Of a DNA stretch of 64,000 bases, positions 36,901 to 46,320 are shown in pieces (the first letter of the stretch is position 1; every line of letters starts with the position of its first letter). The notes below the pieces were generated by a model. The model saw nothing but the letters and a program-made list of their open reading frames with translations. It had not been told where the DNA came from and did no database searches. The translations under genes were made by a program, and so were the position numbers. The stretch lies in assembly GCA_964626565.1 (NCBI GenBank), contig CAZVFX010000022.1:9018-73017 (forward strand), given 5' to 3'. The DNA comes from CAZVFX01 sp964626565 (GTDB taxonomy: Bacteria; Myxococcota_A; UBA9042; CAIXZC01).

Positions 36901-38343
36901 GCAAAGGTCTCCCAGTGTGCAGGTGTCTTCGTCCGAGCACGCTTCCCCGTCATGGGCTGGAGCAAAGGAGCACTCCCCTGTCTCCGGGTCGCAAACAGGG
37001 GACAGGCAGAATGCGTTTATCCCCTGAGCCTCTTCACATTCGATGATCGTATCCTCGGCAACTGCGCACTTGAACGGCACCTGGGTGGTATCGCAATACA
37101 AGGTGCCGTTACACACATCACCGTCTTCGAAAGACTCGCAGTCTGCATCCGCAGTGCAGTCGCAGGCCACCGGTGCACCGGCGCATTCGCCCTGCTGACA
37201 CTTGTCTCCCACGGTGCAAGGATCGCCGTCATCGCAAGCGTCCAGGTTGTGAATATGCTCGCACCCGGACGCCGCGTCACACGTATCATCAGTACAGACA
37301 TCGCCGTCGTCGCAAGAGACGGGCACGCCGCCGCACACTCCGTCGGTGCAGAAGTCGGACCCGGTGCAGGCATCGACATCATCGCATTCCACGTCGGAAA
37401 GCGGCTCATTGAGGCAGCCGTCTTCTCCGGCGCAGGAATCCGCGGTGCAGGGGTCGCCGTCATCGCAGTCCATTCCGTCCACCTGGCCGTCGCAGTCGTC
37501 ATCGATCCCGTTACAGACCTCCTGGACCGGGTTGTCCGCGCTGCACGCGGTGAGGCCCGAGGCGTCGCTCGCCTCGGGGGAGCAGTGCCGCTCGCCCTCG
37601 CAGCTACCAAACTCGGTGACAATTTCGCACGGTGTGGAAAGGACCAGTTCAGTGGACAGGTCTGAGCACTGGCAAAGTCCCGATTCATTGATACATTGCA
37701 CTACAGTTACTCCCTCTACCGTCTCGCTCTGTTCGCACGCGAAGCCCGTCGGGCAGGCAACGTCATCGCCGCACCAGCCGCCGCAGAAGCTGCCTTCCGG
37801 GCCATAGTCGAGGCACAGCTCTTCGCCGCCCCACGTGGCGGTGCAGTCAGCATCTTCCGTGCAGGGGCGACACAGGAACGGGAATTGTGAAATACAGGCA
37901 AAGGAGGGGTCGGGGCCGCCCAACGCAATGGGGGCGCAGTTGAAACCGGCCGGGCACTCCTCAATACACAGCTTCGAGCAGACCATATCCCCCAGGTGCT
38001 CCAGGCAGATGGACGATTGGCAGTCGGCATTTTCACCGCAGGGGTCGCCGAAACAGCCCTGGCCCGGCTCACATTCCACGAAGGCGTCTTTGCCGTCCTG
38101 GCTCGCGTCTGCCGGCGGCAACTTGACTTCATCAGCATCCAACGAGCCCGCCCCTTCAATCGTGTCCAGGCCCGCACCGCCGTCAATCAGTTCAAATCCG
38201 CCGTCCGAACCGGCGCCGTCTTTCTCTATGGCTCCCACCTTGCCGCCACCACTGCACGCAGGCAGCAACAGCAACATCCCCAGCGTCAGCGCAGCATACG
38301 CAAACCCTCTCCCTCGTGGAGCCAATCTGTTTTCGCGGTTCAT
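33946..38343 (-). CDS. Large Cys-rich lipoprotein with C-terminal beta-propeller
   Basis: The ATG at 38343 (GGGGGAG upstream) gives 1,465 aa; in-frame ATGs further upstream contain this ribosome site. The signal ends in LLLLPAC. Residues up to about 300 hold CxxDxDC modules (CGENADCQSSIC, CTEDADCTATW). Residues 300-820 are a CDDGDPCTxxDxC array with about 30-50 aa periodicity. About 825-1000 holds DUF4215-type repeats (CGNGLKDDGEACDDGNN, CGNGILDPATEVCDGE). About 1025-1365 is a six- or seven-bladed propeller of Vgb/NHL style (VWIANSNDHEVVRINVDTG, GNVWAGSWEHHKMFKF, GNMWFANNCNW). A beta-sandwich follows. Vgb-like propellers can be lyases, but here a binding role in the envelope is more likely. 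Its Cys modules match those of the giant lipoprotein. Confidence 0.88.
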   Translation of the reverse strand: MNRENRLAPRGRGFAYAALTLGMLLLLPACSGGGKVGAIEKDGAGSDGGFELIDGGAGLDTIEGAGSLDADEVKLPPADASQDGKDAFVECEPGQGCFGDPCGENADCQSSICLEHLGDMVCSKLCIEECPAGFNCAPIALGGPDPSFACISQFPFLCRPCTEDADCTATWGGEELCLDYGPEGSFCGGWCGDDVACPTGFACEQSETVEGVTVVQCINESGLCQCSDLSTELVLSTPCEIVTEFGSCEGERHCSPEASDASGLTACSADNPVQEVCNGIDDDCDGQVDGMDCDDGDPCTADSCAGEDGCLNEPLSDVECDDVDACTGSDFCTDGVCGGVPVSCDDGDVCTDDTCDAASGCEHIHNLDACDDGDPCTVGDKCQQGECAGAPVACDCTADADCESFEDGDVCNGTLYCDTTQVPFKCAVAEDTIIECEEAQGINAFCLSPVCDPETGECSFAPAHDGEACSDEDTCTLGDLCDNGVCTSQAFLGCDDDNVCTEDLCDPASGCKHAPQEGECDDANPCTVGDYCAAGECVPAGPLDCDDGKVCTTDGCHPESGCFAEPNTAICDDHDACTQDDLCAGGDCHPGGEVNCDDANVCTDDTCNPETGCVHTANDAACDDLNPCTLGDHCSGGNCIGEAAIECDDDNVCTDDLCDLETGCKFVPNSAPCNDEDACTTADFCNLGECLGGPALPCEDNNPCTDDSCDAEVGCQFVPNAVECDDGNPCTVDDSCVAGWCKGGDTADCSDGDVCTDDYCSLEAGCHHVHNDAPCDDADACTMGDICSDGICTPGPVPISCNDGDECTADSCNPETGCEHELVIPCCGNGLKDDGEACDDGNNENGDGCSADCMSDESCGNGILDPATEVCDGEAFPVGCHVGWFNCVDECQTWDTSHCQSWCGDGDIDADFEACDGEVFPTECYDGEFVCELECKYWNKSGCNEWCGDSLANGPEECDGFDFAAGCPLSQCYCSSDCVMYFDEEQTAQEWDEGDYDGVSTNPPGEGLDPACYEPDTLCLDVTTSELKHVWIANSNDHEVVRINVDTGAVEKELTSYGQNPSRTAVVVKDGSVWVGNRCYNNHGDPACSNVVHLDNDGNFICRGDVTGLVRAVALDADGNVWAGSWEHHKMFKFSGTEVDEDQNPPRCKKLAELDVAGCPYGAAGDNKGNMWFANNCNWASSFSPGTQSIQVINTETDTVGTAYVAPSNLAGCFQVYGITVDGQGRVITGSYGCYGLFRFTPETETWEWISTGAVGAARGVVVDQNGYIYSAISHNGGSDRRHIVRVEPDFSAYTSLDMGGGIVHPVGTAIDHNGWLWTAGRNSDTCARVDIANWGDNPTVETFPTMGDDPYSYSDMTGFQHLMFTNPEGKWTGTFDGGAETVFWKLIEWEGIEEEGVTDILVRARSAATEEALAQAGWTAYFTDSPAALQGLPMFRWLEVEVKLTSTDPEKTPVLTKVMVHWTK

Positions 38344-38406
38344 GCTCTCCCCCTCGTCATAATCTGGCATTCGTTCATTCTCTGTCTTTAGGGCGTCTTC
38401 GGGCAC

Positions 38407-38435
38407 ATAGTATGAGGAAGGTCATTTCCGGTCAA
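38407..38435 (-). promoter_or_regulatory. Sigma-70-like promoter of the large Cys-rich lipoprotein
   Basis: Minus strand TTGACC (38435-38430), 17 bp spacer, TACTAT (38412-38407), about 65 bp upstream of the ATG at 38343. Confidence 0.65.
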
Positions 38436-38516
38436 ACTTTATTTAATTGGATCTTAAGATGACCAGCCGGGAAGGGCAGCTATCAGCATTCAGCCAAGGC
38501 CGGGTGGAACCTGCGT

Positions 38517-38545
38517 TTGACTGCCGGTACCAGGGCGGATATACT
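38517..38545 (+). promoter_or_regulatory. Sigma-70-like promoter of the 263-aa lipoprotein gene
   Basis: Plus strand TTGACT (38517-38522), 17 bp spacer, TATACT (38540-38545), about 38 bp upstream of the GTG at 38583. Confidence 0.7.
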
Positions 38546-38582
38546 GCCCGAGTCGGATACTATTGAACAGAGGAGAGCGACC

Positions 38583-39374
38583 GTGAGATATGGCATCAGT
38601 TGCACTATCCTATTAGCCCTCGGGGGACTTGTTCTGGCGGGGTGTCCCTCCGCCAACGTCTATCGCACCGGCCGGGTGCTCGACAAGGGGGTCTCCGATT
38701 TCGGGCTGACTTTCACCGCCATGCGGGTCACCGGTTCAGAGTACACCATCGAGAACGAAGATGGGACCAGCGAGAAAATCGATGCCCCGGATTACGTGCT
38801 TCCCAACCTCATTCCCGACCTCAGTTTCCACATGGGCGTGGCGGATGACGTGGAGGTGGGCGGGCGAATCGGCCTGGGCAGCCTGCTCCTCGAACTGGAC
38901 GCCAAATACCGCTTCCTGCACACTCCTGACGGCTTACATCTGGCCGTCCAGCCGGCACTGGGCTACCAGACGGCTTTCATCCTGGAAGGCTTCAAGGTCA
39001 GTCTGCCGGTCATCATGACGTATGACTTCAACGACACCCTGGGGATCAACCTCTACGGCATCGGCACCTACCGCAGAATGAACGAGAGTGACGAAGCTTT
39101 CGAAGGCTTGGGATTCGAGGGTTTCGAGGCGGGCGGAGGCCTGGGCATCGATGTCCGGGGCGAGACCTTCTATTTCATGCCCGGCGTCGAGGTGACAAGG
39201 TACATTGCAGACATGTCCGACAGCGTGATTTCCGGCTCCATCGATACCACCTACGTCATGATCGGAATCTCGTTCGGCTGGTACGGCGGCAAGGAGATGA
39301 AGAAGCTGAAGAAGATGGACCGCAAGCTCGACCGGATGGACGACAAGCTCGACCGAGTGCTGGATAACAAGTAG
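38583..39374 (+). CDS. Outer-membrane-type lipoprotein, beta-rich, with Lys/Asp-rich coiled tail
   Basis: I chose the GTG at 38583 because GAGGAGAG lies 5 nt upstream and the longer reading runs through the promoter. The result, 263 aa, starts MRYGISCTILLALGGLVLAGC with a clean LAGC lipobox. The body is a series of amphipathic beta strands (LSFHMGVADDVEVGGRIGLG, LELDAKYRFL, LAVQPALGYQ, FYFMPGVEVTRYI, YVMIGISFGWYGG), typical of small outer-membrane barrel-like proteins. The last 25 residues repeat a KMDRKLDRMDDKLDR pattern that could form a short coiled coil. I do not recognise the family. It is expressed as its own unit. Confidence 0.8.
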   Translation: MRYGISCTILLALGGLVLAGCPSANVYRTGRVLDKGVSDFGLTFTAMRVTGSEYTIENEDGTSEKIDAPDYVLPNLIPDLSFHMGVADDVEVGGRIGLGSLLLELDAKYRFLHTPDGLHLAVQPALGYQTAFILEGFKVSLPVIMTYDFNDTLGINLYGIGTYRRMNESDEAFEGLGFEGFEAGGGLGIDVRGETFYFMPGVEVTRYIADMSDSVISGSIDTTYVMIGISFGWYGGKEMKKLKKMDRKLDRMDDKLDRVLDNK

Positions 39375-39424
39375 TTATTGGCTGAGAGTCGATAGCTGAC
39401 GACCGCCTTTCCTGCCTTTCTTCG

Positions 39425-39453
39425 TTGACATGCCCATGGCCGCATGTTATACG
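39425..39453 (+). promoter_or_regulatory. Sigma-70-like promoter for tRNA-Gln and probably rplY-pth
   Basis: TTGACA (39425-39430), 17 bp spacer, TATACG (39448-39453; TTATAC one base earlier is equivalent). The transcript would start about 25 bp before the tRNA. Confidence 0.65.
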
Positions 39454-39485
39454 GATCCGACTTTTTTGATTTTCAGCCTTCCTAC

Positions 39486-39556
39486 TGGGGCGTGGTCCAG
39501 AGGCAAGACACGGGGTTTTGGTCCCTGGTACCCAGGTTCGAATCCTGGCGCCCCAG
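39486..39556 (+). tRNA. tRNA-Gln (anticodon UUG)
   Basis: A full cloverleaf can be drawn: acceptor TGGGGCG pairs with CGCCCCA; the D arm is closed by GTC/GAC; the anticodon stem CGGGG/CCCTG encloses loop TTTTGGT with anticodon TTG; the T arm is CCAGG-TTCGAAT-CCTGG; the discriminator is G. CCA is not encoded (CCT follows). rplY begins 27 nt downstream, so processing from a common transcript is likely. Confidence 0.95.
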
Positions 39557-39583
39557 CCTGAAGATGATGTGGAGGTAGTACGG

Positions 39584-40252
39584 ATGGAACCGACAGGAAT
39601 CGCAATCGAAGCGAGAAGTGAAACGGGCAAAGGTATCGGCCGCCGCCTGCGGCGTGCCGGCAAGATCCCCGCAGTGATATATGGGGCCGGCGTGGACCAA
39701 CCACGGTCCATATCGGTAGGGATACGCGACCTTGTGGCAATCCTCAATAAACCTGACTGCATGAACCGACGGTTCGACCTGGTTTCCGGGGACGAACGCA
39801 CGTCGGTGGTGATCAAGGATTACCAGTACCATCCCATCTCTCGGGCCGTGCTTCACTGCGACTTTGTGGCGCTGAAGGACGACGTCGAAGTTGACGTTGA
39901 GGTTCCGATCCAGACCACCGGGCGCTCCCTCGGTGAAGAAGCCGGCGCCAGGCTGTTCCTCGTCCGCCGTGAGATCAAGGTGCGTTGCCTTCCCGGCCAG
40001 ATCCCGGAGGTACTCACCGCCGACATCGGCGAAATGGACATCGGTGATGTTCTTTATGTCGACCAGGTACCCTACCCCGAGGGTGTCCGGCCCGTATACA
40101 AGGCGCGCTACCCTGTGATCGTGGTGCAGAAGGCCAAGGTCATCGAAGAGGTTGTTGAGGAAACCGACGAGGAAGCTCTCGAAGGTGAAGAGGGCGCACC
40201 GGAAGACGGCGAGAAGAAGGAAGGAGCTGAGGAGGCTACCGAGAAGGAATAG
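39584..40252 (+). CDS. rplY: 50S ribosomal protein L25 (Ctc/TL5 type)
   Basis: The ATG at 39584 has GGAGGT 7 nt upstream; a longer frame runs back into the tRNA and is not real. 222 aa: the N-terminal 5S rRNA-binding domain (IEARSETGKGIGRRLRRAGKIPAVIYG, YHPISRAVLHCDFVAL) is followed by the C-terminal beta domain (VPIQTTGRSLGEEAGA, IKVRCLPGQIPEVLTADI) found in the long CTC/TL5 type. A Glu/Ala/Lys-rich tail of about 35 residues ends the protein. L25 binds 5S rRNA in the large subunit. The neighbours tRNA-Gln and pth fit the common rplY-pth operon. Confidence 0.95.
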   Translation: MEPTGIAIEARSETGKGIGRRLRRAGKIPAVIYGAGVDQPRSISVGIRDLVAILNKPDCMNRRFDLVSGDERTSVVIKDYQYHPISRAVLHCDFVALKDDVEVDVEVPIQTTGRSLGEEAGARLFLVRREIKVRCLPGQIPEVLTADIGEMDIGDVLYVDQVPYPEGVRPVYKARYPVIVVQKAKVIEEVVEETDEEALEGEEGAPEDGEKKEGAEEATEKE

Positions 40253-40291
40253 CCTGACGACGTTTGCATCACCCCTTCCCACGGTCCAGGA

Positions 40292-40858
40292 ATGTATGAC
40301 AAGGTAATCGTCGGCCTCGGTAACCCCGGGTTGAAGTACGAACTCACCCGGCACAACGCGGGGTTCATGGTCGTCGACAACCTGGTTGAAGATACGGGCG
40401 GATCGTGGCAGTCGGCTCGATGGGATGGCCTCATGGCCCGAATCGACCTGTCGGGGTTGCGGGTAGCGGTTGGAAAACCCGCGACCTATATGAATCTCAG
40501 CGGCCGCTTCGTATCGGGCTTGTCCCGGTACTTCAAGGTGGCTCCGGAGGATGTACTGGCGGTGTACGACGACGTGGACCTGCCGCTGGGAACGCTGAAA
40601 CTGGCCCGGGGCGGCGGTACCGCCGGACACAAGGGCGTGAAGTCGATCATTGAGGAATTGGGGACCAGGGACTTTCCGAGGCTGCGCGTCGGTATCGGGA
40701 AGCCCGCAGGCGCCCGGGACGTGTCCGGTTATGTATTGGGCCGTTTCTCGGACGCGGAATTGAAGGACATTTCTCTGGCCGTTGAGGACGCCCTGCTTGC
40801 GCTTCACACCTGGACCGCAGAAGGGATCGAAACGGCGATGAACAAGCACAATGGCTGA
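40292..40858 (+). CDS. pth: Peptidyl-tRNA hydrolase
   Basis: 188 aa, the normal size. It releases peptides from peptidyl-tRNA that drops off ribosomes. VGLGNPGLKYELTRHNAGF holds the conserved Asn11 and catalytic His21; Tyr16 is also present. VYDDVDLPLG (Asp94) and GGGTAGHKGVKSI follow. In the last motif the E. coli Asn114 (GHNG) position is Lys, a substitution type also known in other lineages (GHRG). The gene starts 39 nt after rplY, supporting cotranscription. Confidence 0.95.
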   Translation: MYDKVIVGLGNPGLKYELTRHNAGFMVVDNLVEDTGGSWQSARWDGLMARIDLSGLRVAVGKPATYMNLSGRFVSGLSRYFKVAPEDVLAVYDDVDLPLGTLKLARGGGTAGHKGVKSIIEELGTRDFPRLRVGIGKPAGARDVSGYVLGRFSDAELKDISLAVEDALLALHTWTAEGIETAMNKHNG

Positions 40859-40896
40859 ATGATTACGTTGATAGTCAACTTTATGGGGGGAGTAAG

Positions 40897-43152
<2,256 letters not shown>

Positions 43153-43207
43153 CACTAATTCTCCTTGCTCTGCCGATGCAGGGCCAAAACGACCGGGAGG
43201 GGACGTA

Positions 43208-44028
43208 ATGTTCAGGAAGTACGAGACTCTCTTTATCCTCCGCCCCGACCTCGCTGACGACGATTTTGGAAAGGTCAAGAATCGCCTGACCACCATCATC
43301 AACAGCGCAGGCGGAACGGAAATCGCCTACCAGGATTGGGGCAAGAAAAAGCTTGCCTATCCTATCCGCAAGTTCCCGAAAGGGACCTACATCTACTACC
43401 GCTTCCTTGGCGACGGTGCAATGGTGGATGAGTTGGAACGAATCATGAAGGTCGCCGACGAAATCCTTCGTTTCATGACCGTCAAGTTGGAAGACCGCGT
43501 TGCTCCCGACGGGTTCGACGTGGAAGCGGACATGAAAGGTGTCTACCCGTTCAACATCAAACCCCGCGAGCCGGTTGTGCCCCGGACGCCGACACCGGCG
43601 CCGGACGCAAAGGCTGCTGAAGCCCCGGGCGAAGCCAAGGCGGAACCCGAGGCAAAGGCTGCTGAAGCCCCGGCCGAGGCCAAGGCNNNNNNNNNNNNNN
43701 NNNNNNNNNNNNNNNNNNNNNNNNNNNNNNNNNNNNNNNNNNNNNNNNNNNNNNNNNNNNNNNNNNNNNNNNNNNNNNNNNNNNNNAAGCCAAGGCGGAA
43801 CCCGAGGCAAAGGCTGCTGAAGCCCCGGCCGAGGCCAAGGCTGAGGCCAAGCCCGAGGCCAAGCCTGAGCCCAAGCCCGAGCCCGAGCCCAAGCCCGAGC
43901 CCAAGCCCGAGCCCAAGCCCGAGCCCAAGCCCGAACCCGAGCCCGAGCCGGAACCAGCCAAGGAAGAGGCCCCCGAGGCGACGCCTGAAGCAGACGCCAA
44001 GGACAAGAACGCGGACGAGAAGGAATAA
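43208..44028 (+). CDS. rpsF: 30S ribosomal protein S6 with a long Lys/Pro/Glu/Ala tail (contains assembly gap)
   Basis: Start ATG with GGGAGGGG upstream. Residues 1-100 are standard S6 (YETLFILRPDLADDDF, LAYPIRKFPKGTYIYYRF, MKVADEILRFMTVKLED), which binds 16S rRNA with S18. After that comes a tail absent from typical S6 (about 95-100 aa): AKAAEAP(G/A)EAKAEPE-type units, then KPEPKPEP repeats, ending DKNADEKE. A 100-N gap (43687-43786) splits the tail and puts the two sides in different frames. The 55 nt on each side of the gap are identical; merging them restores one frame and gives 221 aa. The reading across the gap is therefore an artefact, not a real frameshift. rpsR follows 15 nt later. 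Confidence 0.9.
43632..43841. repeat. Exact 55-nt duplicate ends around a 100-N scaffold gap, within a 45-nt-period repeat
   Basis: 43632-43686 and 43787-43841 are identical over all 55 nt. The N run is 43687-43786. The surrounding coding sequence repeats with a 45-nt (15-aa) period. Such ends are expected when a k=55 assembly graph breaks at a repeat. Collapsing the overlap removes 155 nt and restores the rpsF frame. The true copy number is unknown; extra 45-nt units would keep the frame. Confidence 0.85.
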
Positions 44029-44043
44029 TTCAGGAGGACTGAA

Positions 44044-44280
44044 ATGGCTGGCAAGAAGAGATTCTTCTATCGCAGGAAAGTGTGCGCCTTTTGTGCGGAC
44101 AAAGAACTGCAGTTAGACTACAAAGACTTTACTATGCTCAGGCGGTTCACCACGGACAGAGGCCGCATCATCCCCCGGCGGATCTCCGGCTGCTGTGCGA
44201 AACACCAGCGCAAGCTCACCGGCGCCATCAAAAACGCCCGAGCCATGGCACTCCTGCCGTTCACCGCACTGGACTTTTAG
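44044..44280 (+). CDS. rpsR: 30S ribosomal protein S18, Cys-containing form
   Basis: 78 aa with a GGAGGA ribosome site. KVCAFC and SGCCAKHQRKLTGAIKNARAMALLPF are characteristic; the four cysteines suggest the zinc-binding (C+) type of S18. S18 binds the 16S central domain beside S6. It lies between rpsF and rplI, the conserved order. Confidence 0.95.
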   Translation: MAGKKRFFYRRKVCAFCADKELQLDYKDFTMLRRFTTDRGRIIPRRISGCCAKHQRKLTGAIKNARAMALLPFTALDF

Positions 44281-44291
44281 GGGAGGATGCC

Positions 44292-44738
44292 ATGAACGTA
44301 ATACTGCTACATCCCGTGAGAGGATTGGGCAAGACCGGCGAAACAGTCAAAGTCGCCGACGGATACGCCCGCAACTACCTGATACCCAACCAGTTGGCCC
44401 TCCCCGCGAACGCGGGTAGCGCCAAAGCTGTGGAGCATCAAAAGAAGCTCATCGAAGGCCGCCTCGTGCAGGAAAAGAAGCAGGCCGAAACAGAAGCTCA
44501 GGAATTGTCCGCGACTTCCTGCACCATCGAACGCCTGGTGGGCGAGGAAAACAAGCTGTACGGCTCGGTCACCGACCGGGATATCGCACAGGCCCTGGCT
44601 ACCGAAGGCTTCACCGTTGATCACACCGCCATCCAATTGGAAGAACCGATCAAGATGTTGGGCGTCTACAAGGTCGCAATCAAACTTCACGCAGACGTGG
44701 AGACCAAGGTGAAGGTGTGGGTGGTGGCAAGCAAGTAG
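44292..44738 (+). CDS. rplI: 50S ribosomal protein L9
   Basis: The ATG at 44292 has GGGAGG directly after the rpsR stop; 148 aa, full length. The N-terminal domain MNVILLHPVRGLGKTGETVKVADGYARNYLIP is the L9 signature and binds 23S rRNA. A long central helix (KAVEHQKKLIEGRLVQEKKQAETEAQEL) connects to a C-terminal domain with LYGSVTDRDIAQALATEGF. A longer frame extends upstream through rpsR but has no support. Its 3' end overlaps prmA. Confidence 0.95.
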   Translation: MNVILLHPVRGLGKTGETVKVADGYARNYLIPNQLALPANAGSAKAVEHQKKLIEGRLVQEKKQAETEAQELSATSCTIERLVGEENKLYGSVTDRDIAQALATEGFTVDHTAIQLEEPIKMLGVYKVAIKLHADVETKVKVWVVASK

Positions 44739-45607
44739 GGCGGCACTCAGACTTCTTCAAGATCACCCTCTCTCTGCCCGAGGCAGGGAGCCTGAAAGCA
44801 CAACAGATACTCGACGACAACAAGGTGCAGTTCCAGGTTTTGGTCAATGAACCTTGCCCCTTTGTGGCGGGTGAGGAATTGACCGAATTCCTGGTGCTGT
44901 ATGCAGCCTCCCGTAACGAATTGGAAGTCAGGCTCGCCATGCTTTCGGCCGCCGGATTCGACGACCCGGTGGTGGAGCAGTTCCGGTGGGACCCGGCAAG
45001 CTGGGTGGAGAAATGGAAGGAGTACTACGAGTGGGTCAAGATCTCCCAACGCCTCGCGGTCGGTCCGGCGTTCAAGCCGTGCCCCTTCTCCGTCGAACAC
45101 AAGCTCCACATCGAGCCGGGCCAGTCCTTCGGCACCGGTAGCCACGAGTCGACCAGGATCGCCTTGGAGTTCATTGACCGTTACCTTTCCAAGGGCGACT
45201 CCTTTTGCGATGCCGGGTGCGGCAGCGGCGTGCTCGCTATCGCCGCGCTGAAACTGGGGGCCGGGCGCACCCTGGCCTTTGATTTTGAACTGGAGTCATG
45301 CCTGGATAGCGTGCGCAATTTCGCGGGCAACGACACCTACCCGCTACTGTTGCGCAGCGGGACAGCGCCCATCGCGGCTAACTTCGACATCGTTACGGCC
45401 AACATCCTCGGCCACATTCTTGTCACCATCTCCGAAGAGCTCAGGGAGATGGTGAAGCCGGGCGGGGTGCTCGTGTTGTCCGGCCTCACCGGCAAAGACG
45501 ACGAGGATTTTGTAACCCGTTTCTTCGGGGACGACCGCGCCTTCGACAAGTTGGAGACGGCCCGCCGCGGGGACTGGTGGGGAGGAGCCTGGAGGAGGAA
45601 AGAATGA
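44717..45607 (+). CDS. prmA: Ribosomal protein L11 methyltransferase (PrmA-like)
   Basis: 296 aa from a GTG that overlaps rplI by 22 nt. PrmA trimethylates ribosomal protein L11 using SAM. The N-terminal substrate domain is followed by a class I methyltransferase fold: FGTGSHESTRIALEF, motif I DAGCGSGVLAIAALKLG (165-), and the post-motif TANILGHIL (in place of the usual ANILA). The C-terminus GGVLVLSGLTGKDDEDF also fits. The overlap with rplI and the ATGA overlap with rsmE indicate translational coupling in a ribosome-maturation operon. Confidence 0.9.
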   Translation: MGGGKQVGRHSDFFKITLSLPEAGSLKAQQILDDNKVQFQVLVNEPCPFVAGEELTEFLVLYAASRNELEVRLAMLSAAGFDDPVVEQFRWDPASWVEKWKEYYEWVKISQRLAVGPAFKPCPFSVEHKLHIEPGQSFGTGSHESTRIALEFIDRYLSKGDSFCDAGCGSGVLAIAALKLGAGRTLAFDFELESCLDSVRNFAGNDTYPLLLRSGTAPIAANFDIVTANILGHILVTISEELREMVKPGGVLVLSGLTGKDDEDFVTRFFGDDRAFDKLETARRGDWWGGAWRRKE

Positions 45608-46320
45608 CAACCCCGACCATCTACGTTGACTCCCTCCCGGAGGCGGGGGGACGGGTGACCCTCACGGGTACCGAACAGCATTACCTGGTGCGGGTACTCC
45701 GCGCCACGGCCGGGGACGCGGTGCGGCTGTCGGACACCGTGGGGACGGTGGCCACCGCCCGGATAGTCGAGATCGAAGCGTCATGCATCAACCTCGAAGT
45801 GGAGACGGTTTCGGCGGCCCGAGAAAGGAACTTCGAGTTGGCCGTCATCATGAGCGGGCTGAAGCGAAAGAACACGCAACTCGTAGCCGGGAAGGCGGCC
45901 GAATTCGGGGTCGCCCATCTGGTTCTGGCGCCCATGACTCGTACCGTCTCGAAACAATCTCCGGACAAGGTAGCCAGGCTCCGCAAGACAGCCGCGGAGG
46001 CTGCGCGGCAGGTGGGCCAGCCTACGGTTCCCGACATTACTCTGGCCACAAGCCTCGACGACGCACTGGCCGGATTCGACGACCGGCCTTGTTTCTTCCT
46101 GTGGGAGCAGGGGGGGACAGACCTTCGCTCCCACGACCTGAAAGAAATGGCAAGGGCGTGTATCGTAGTAGGTCCCGAAGGCGGCTTTGCCGAGCCGGAA
46201 GTGCAGTTGCTCACTGCCCGGGGGGCCACCCCGGTCCGTTTCTCCGGCCCCGCGTACAAGGCCGAAACCGCGGCCATCGCGGGCATCGCACTGTTCCTGT
46301 TTCAAGCCGGAGAGCTATAA
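45604..46320 (+). CDS. rsmE: 16S rRNA (uracil1498-N3)-methyltransferase (RsmE)
   Basis: The ATG at 45604 overlaps the prmA stop (ATGA) and has GGAGGAGG upstream; 238 aa. It has an N-terminal PUA-like domain (TGTEQHYLVRVLRATAGDAVRL) and a C-terminal SPOUT knot with GPEGGFAEPEVQLL (190-) and ETAAIAGIALF. PrmA-RsmE pairs are common in bacteria. The stop overlaps by 6 nt the end of the convergent FAD dehydrogenase gene. Confidence 0.93.
   Translation: MTTPTIYVDSLPEAGGRVTLTGTEQHYLVRVLRATAGDAVRLSDTVGTVATARIVEIEASCINLEVETVSAARERNFELAVIMSGLKRKNTQLVAGKAAEFGVAHLVLAPMTRTVSKQSPDKVARLRKTAAEAARQVGQPTVPDITLATSLDDALAGFDDRPCFFLWEQGGTDLRSHDLKEMARACIVVGPEGGFAEPEVQLLTARGATPVRFSGPAYKAETAAIAGIALFLFQAGEL

Noticed and set aside
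43208..44116. Apparent frameshift or longer reading of rpsF through the N run
   Set aside because: Explained by the 100-N placeholder and 55-nt duplicate ends; the alternative reading gives Arg/Pro/Ser-rich nonsense and overlaps rpsR.
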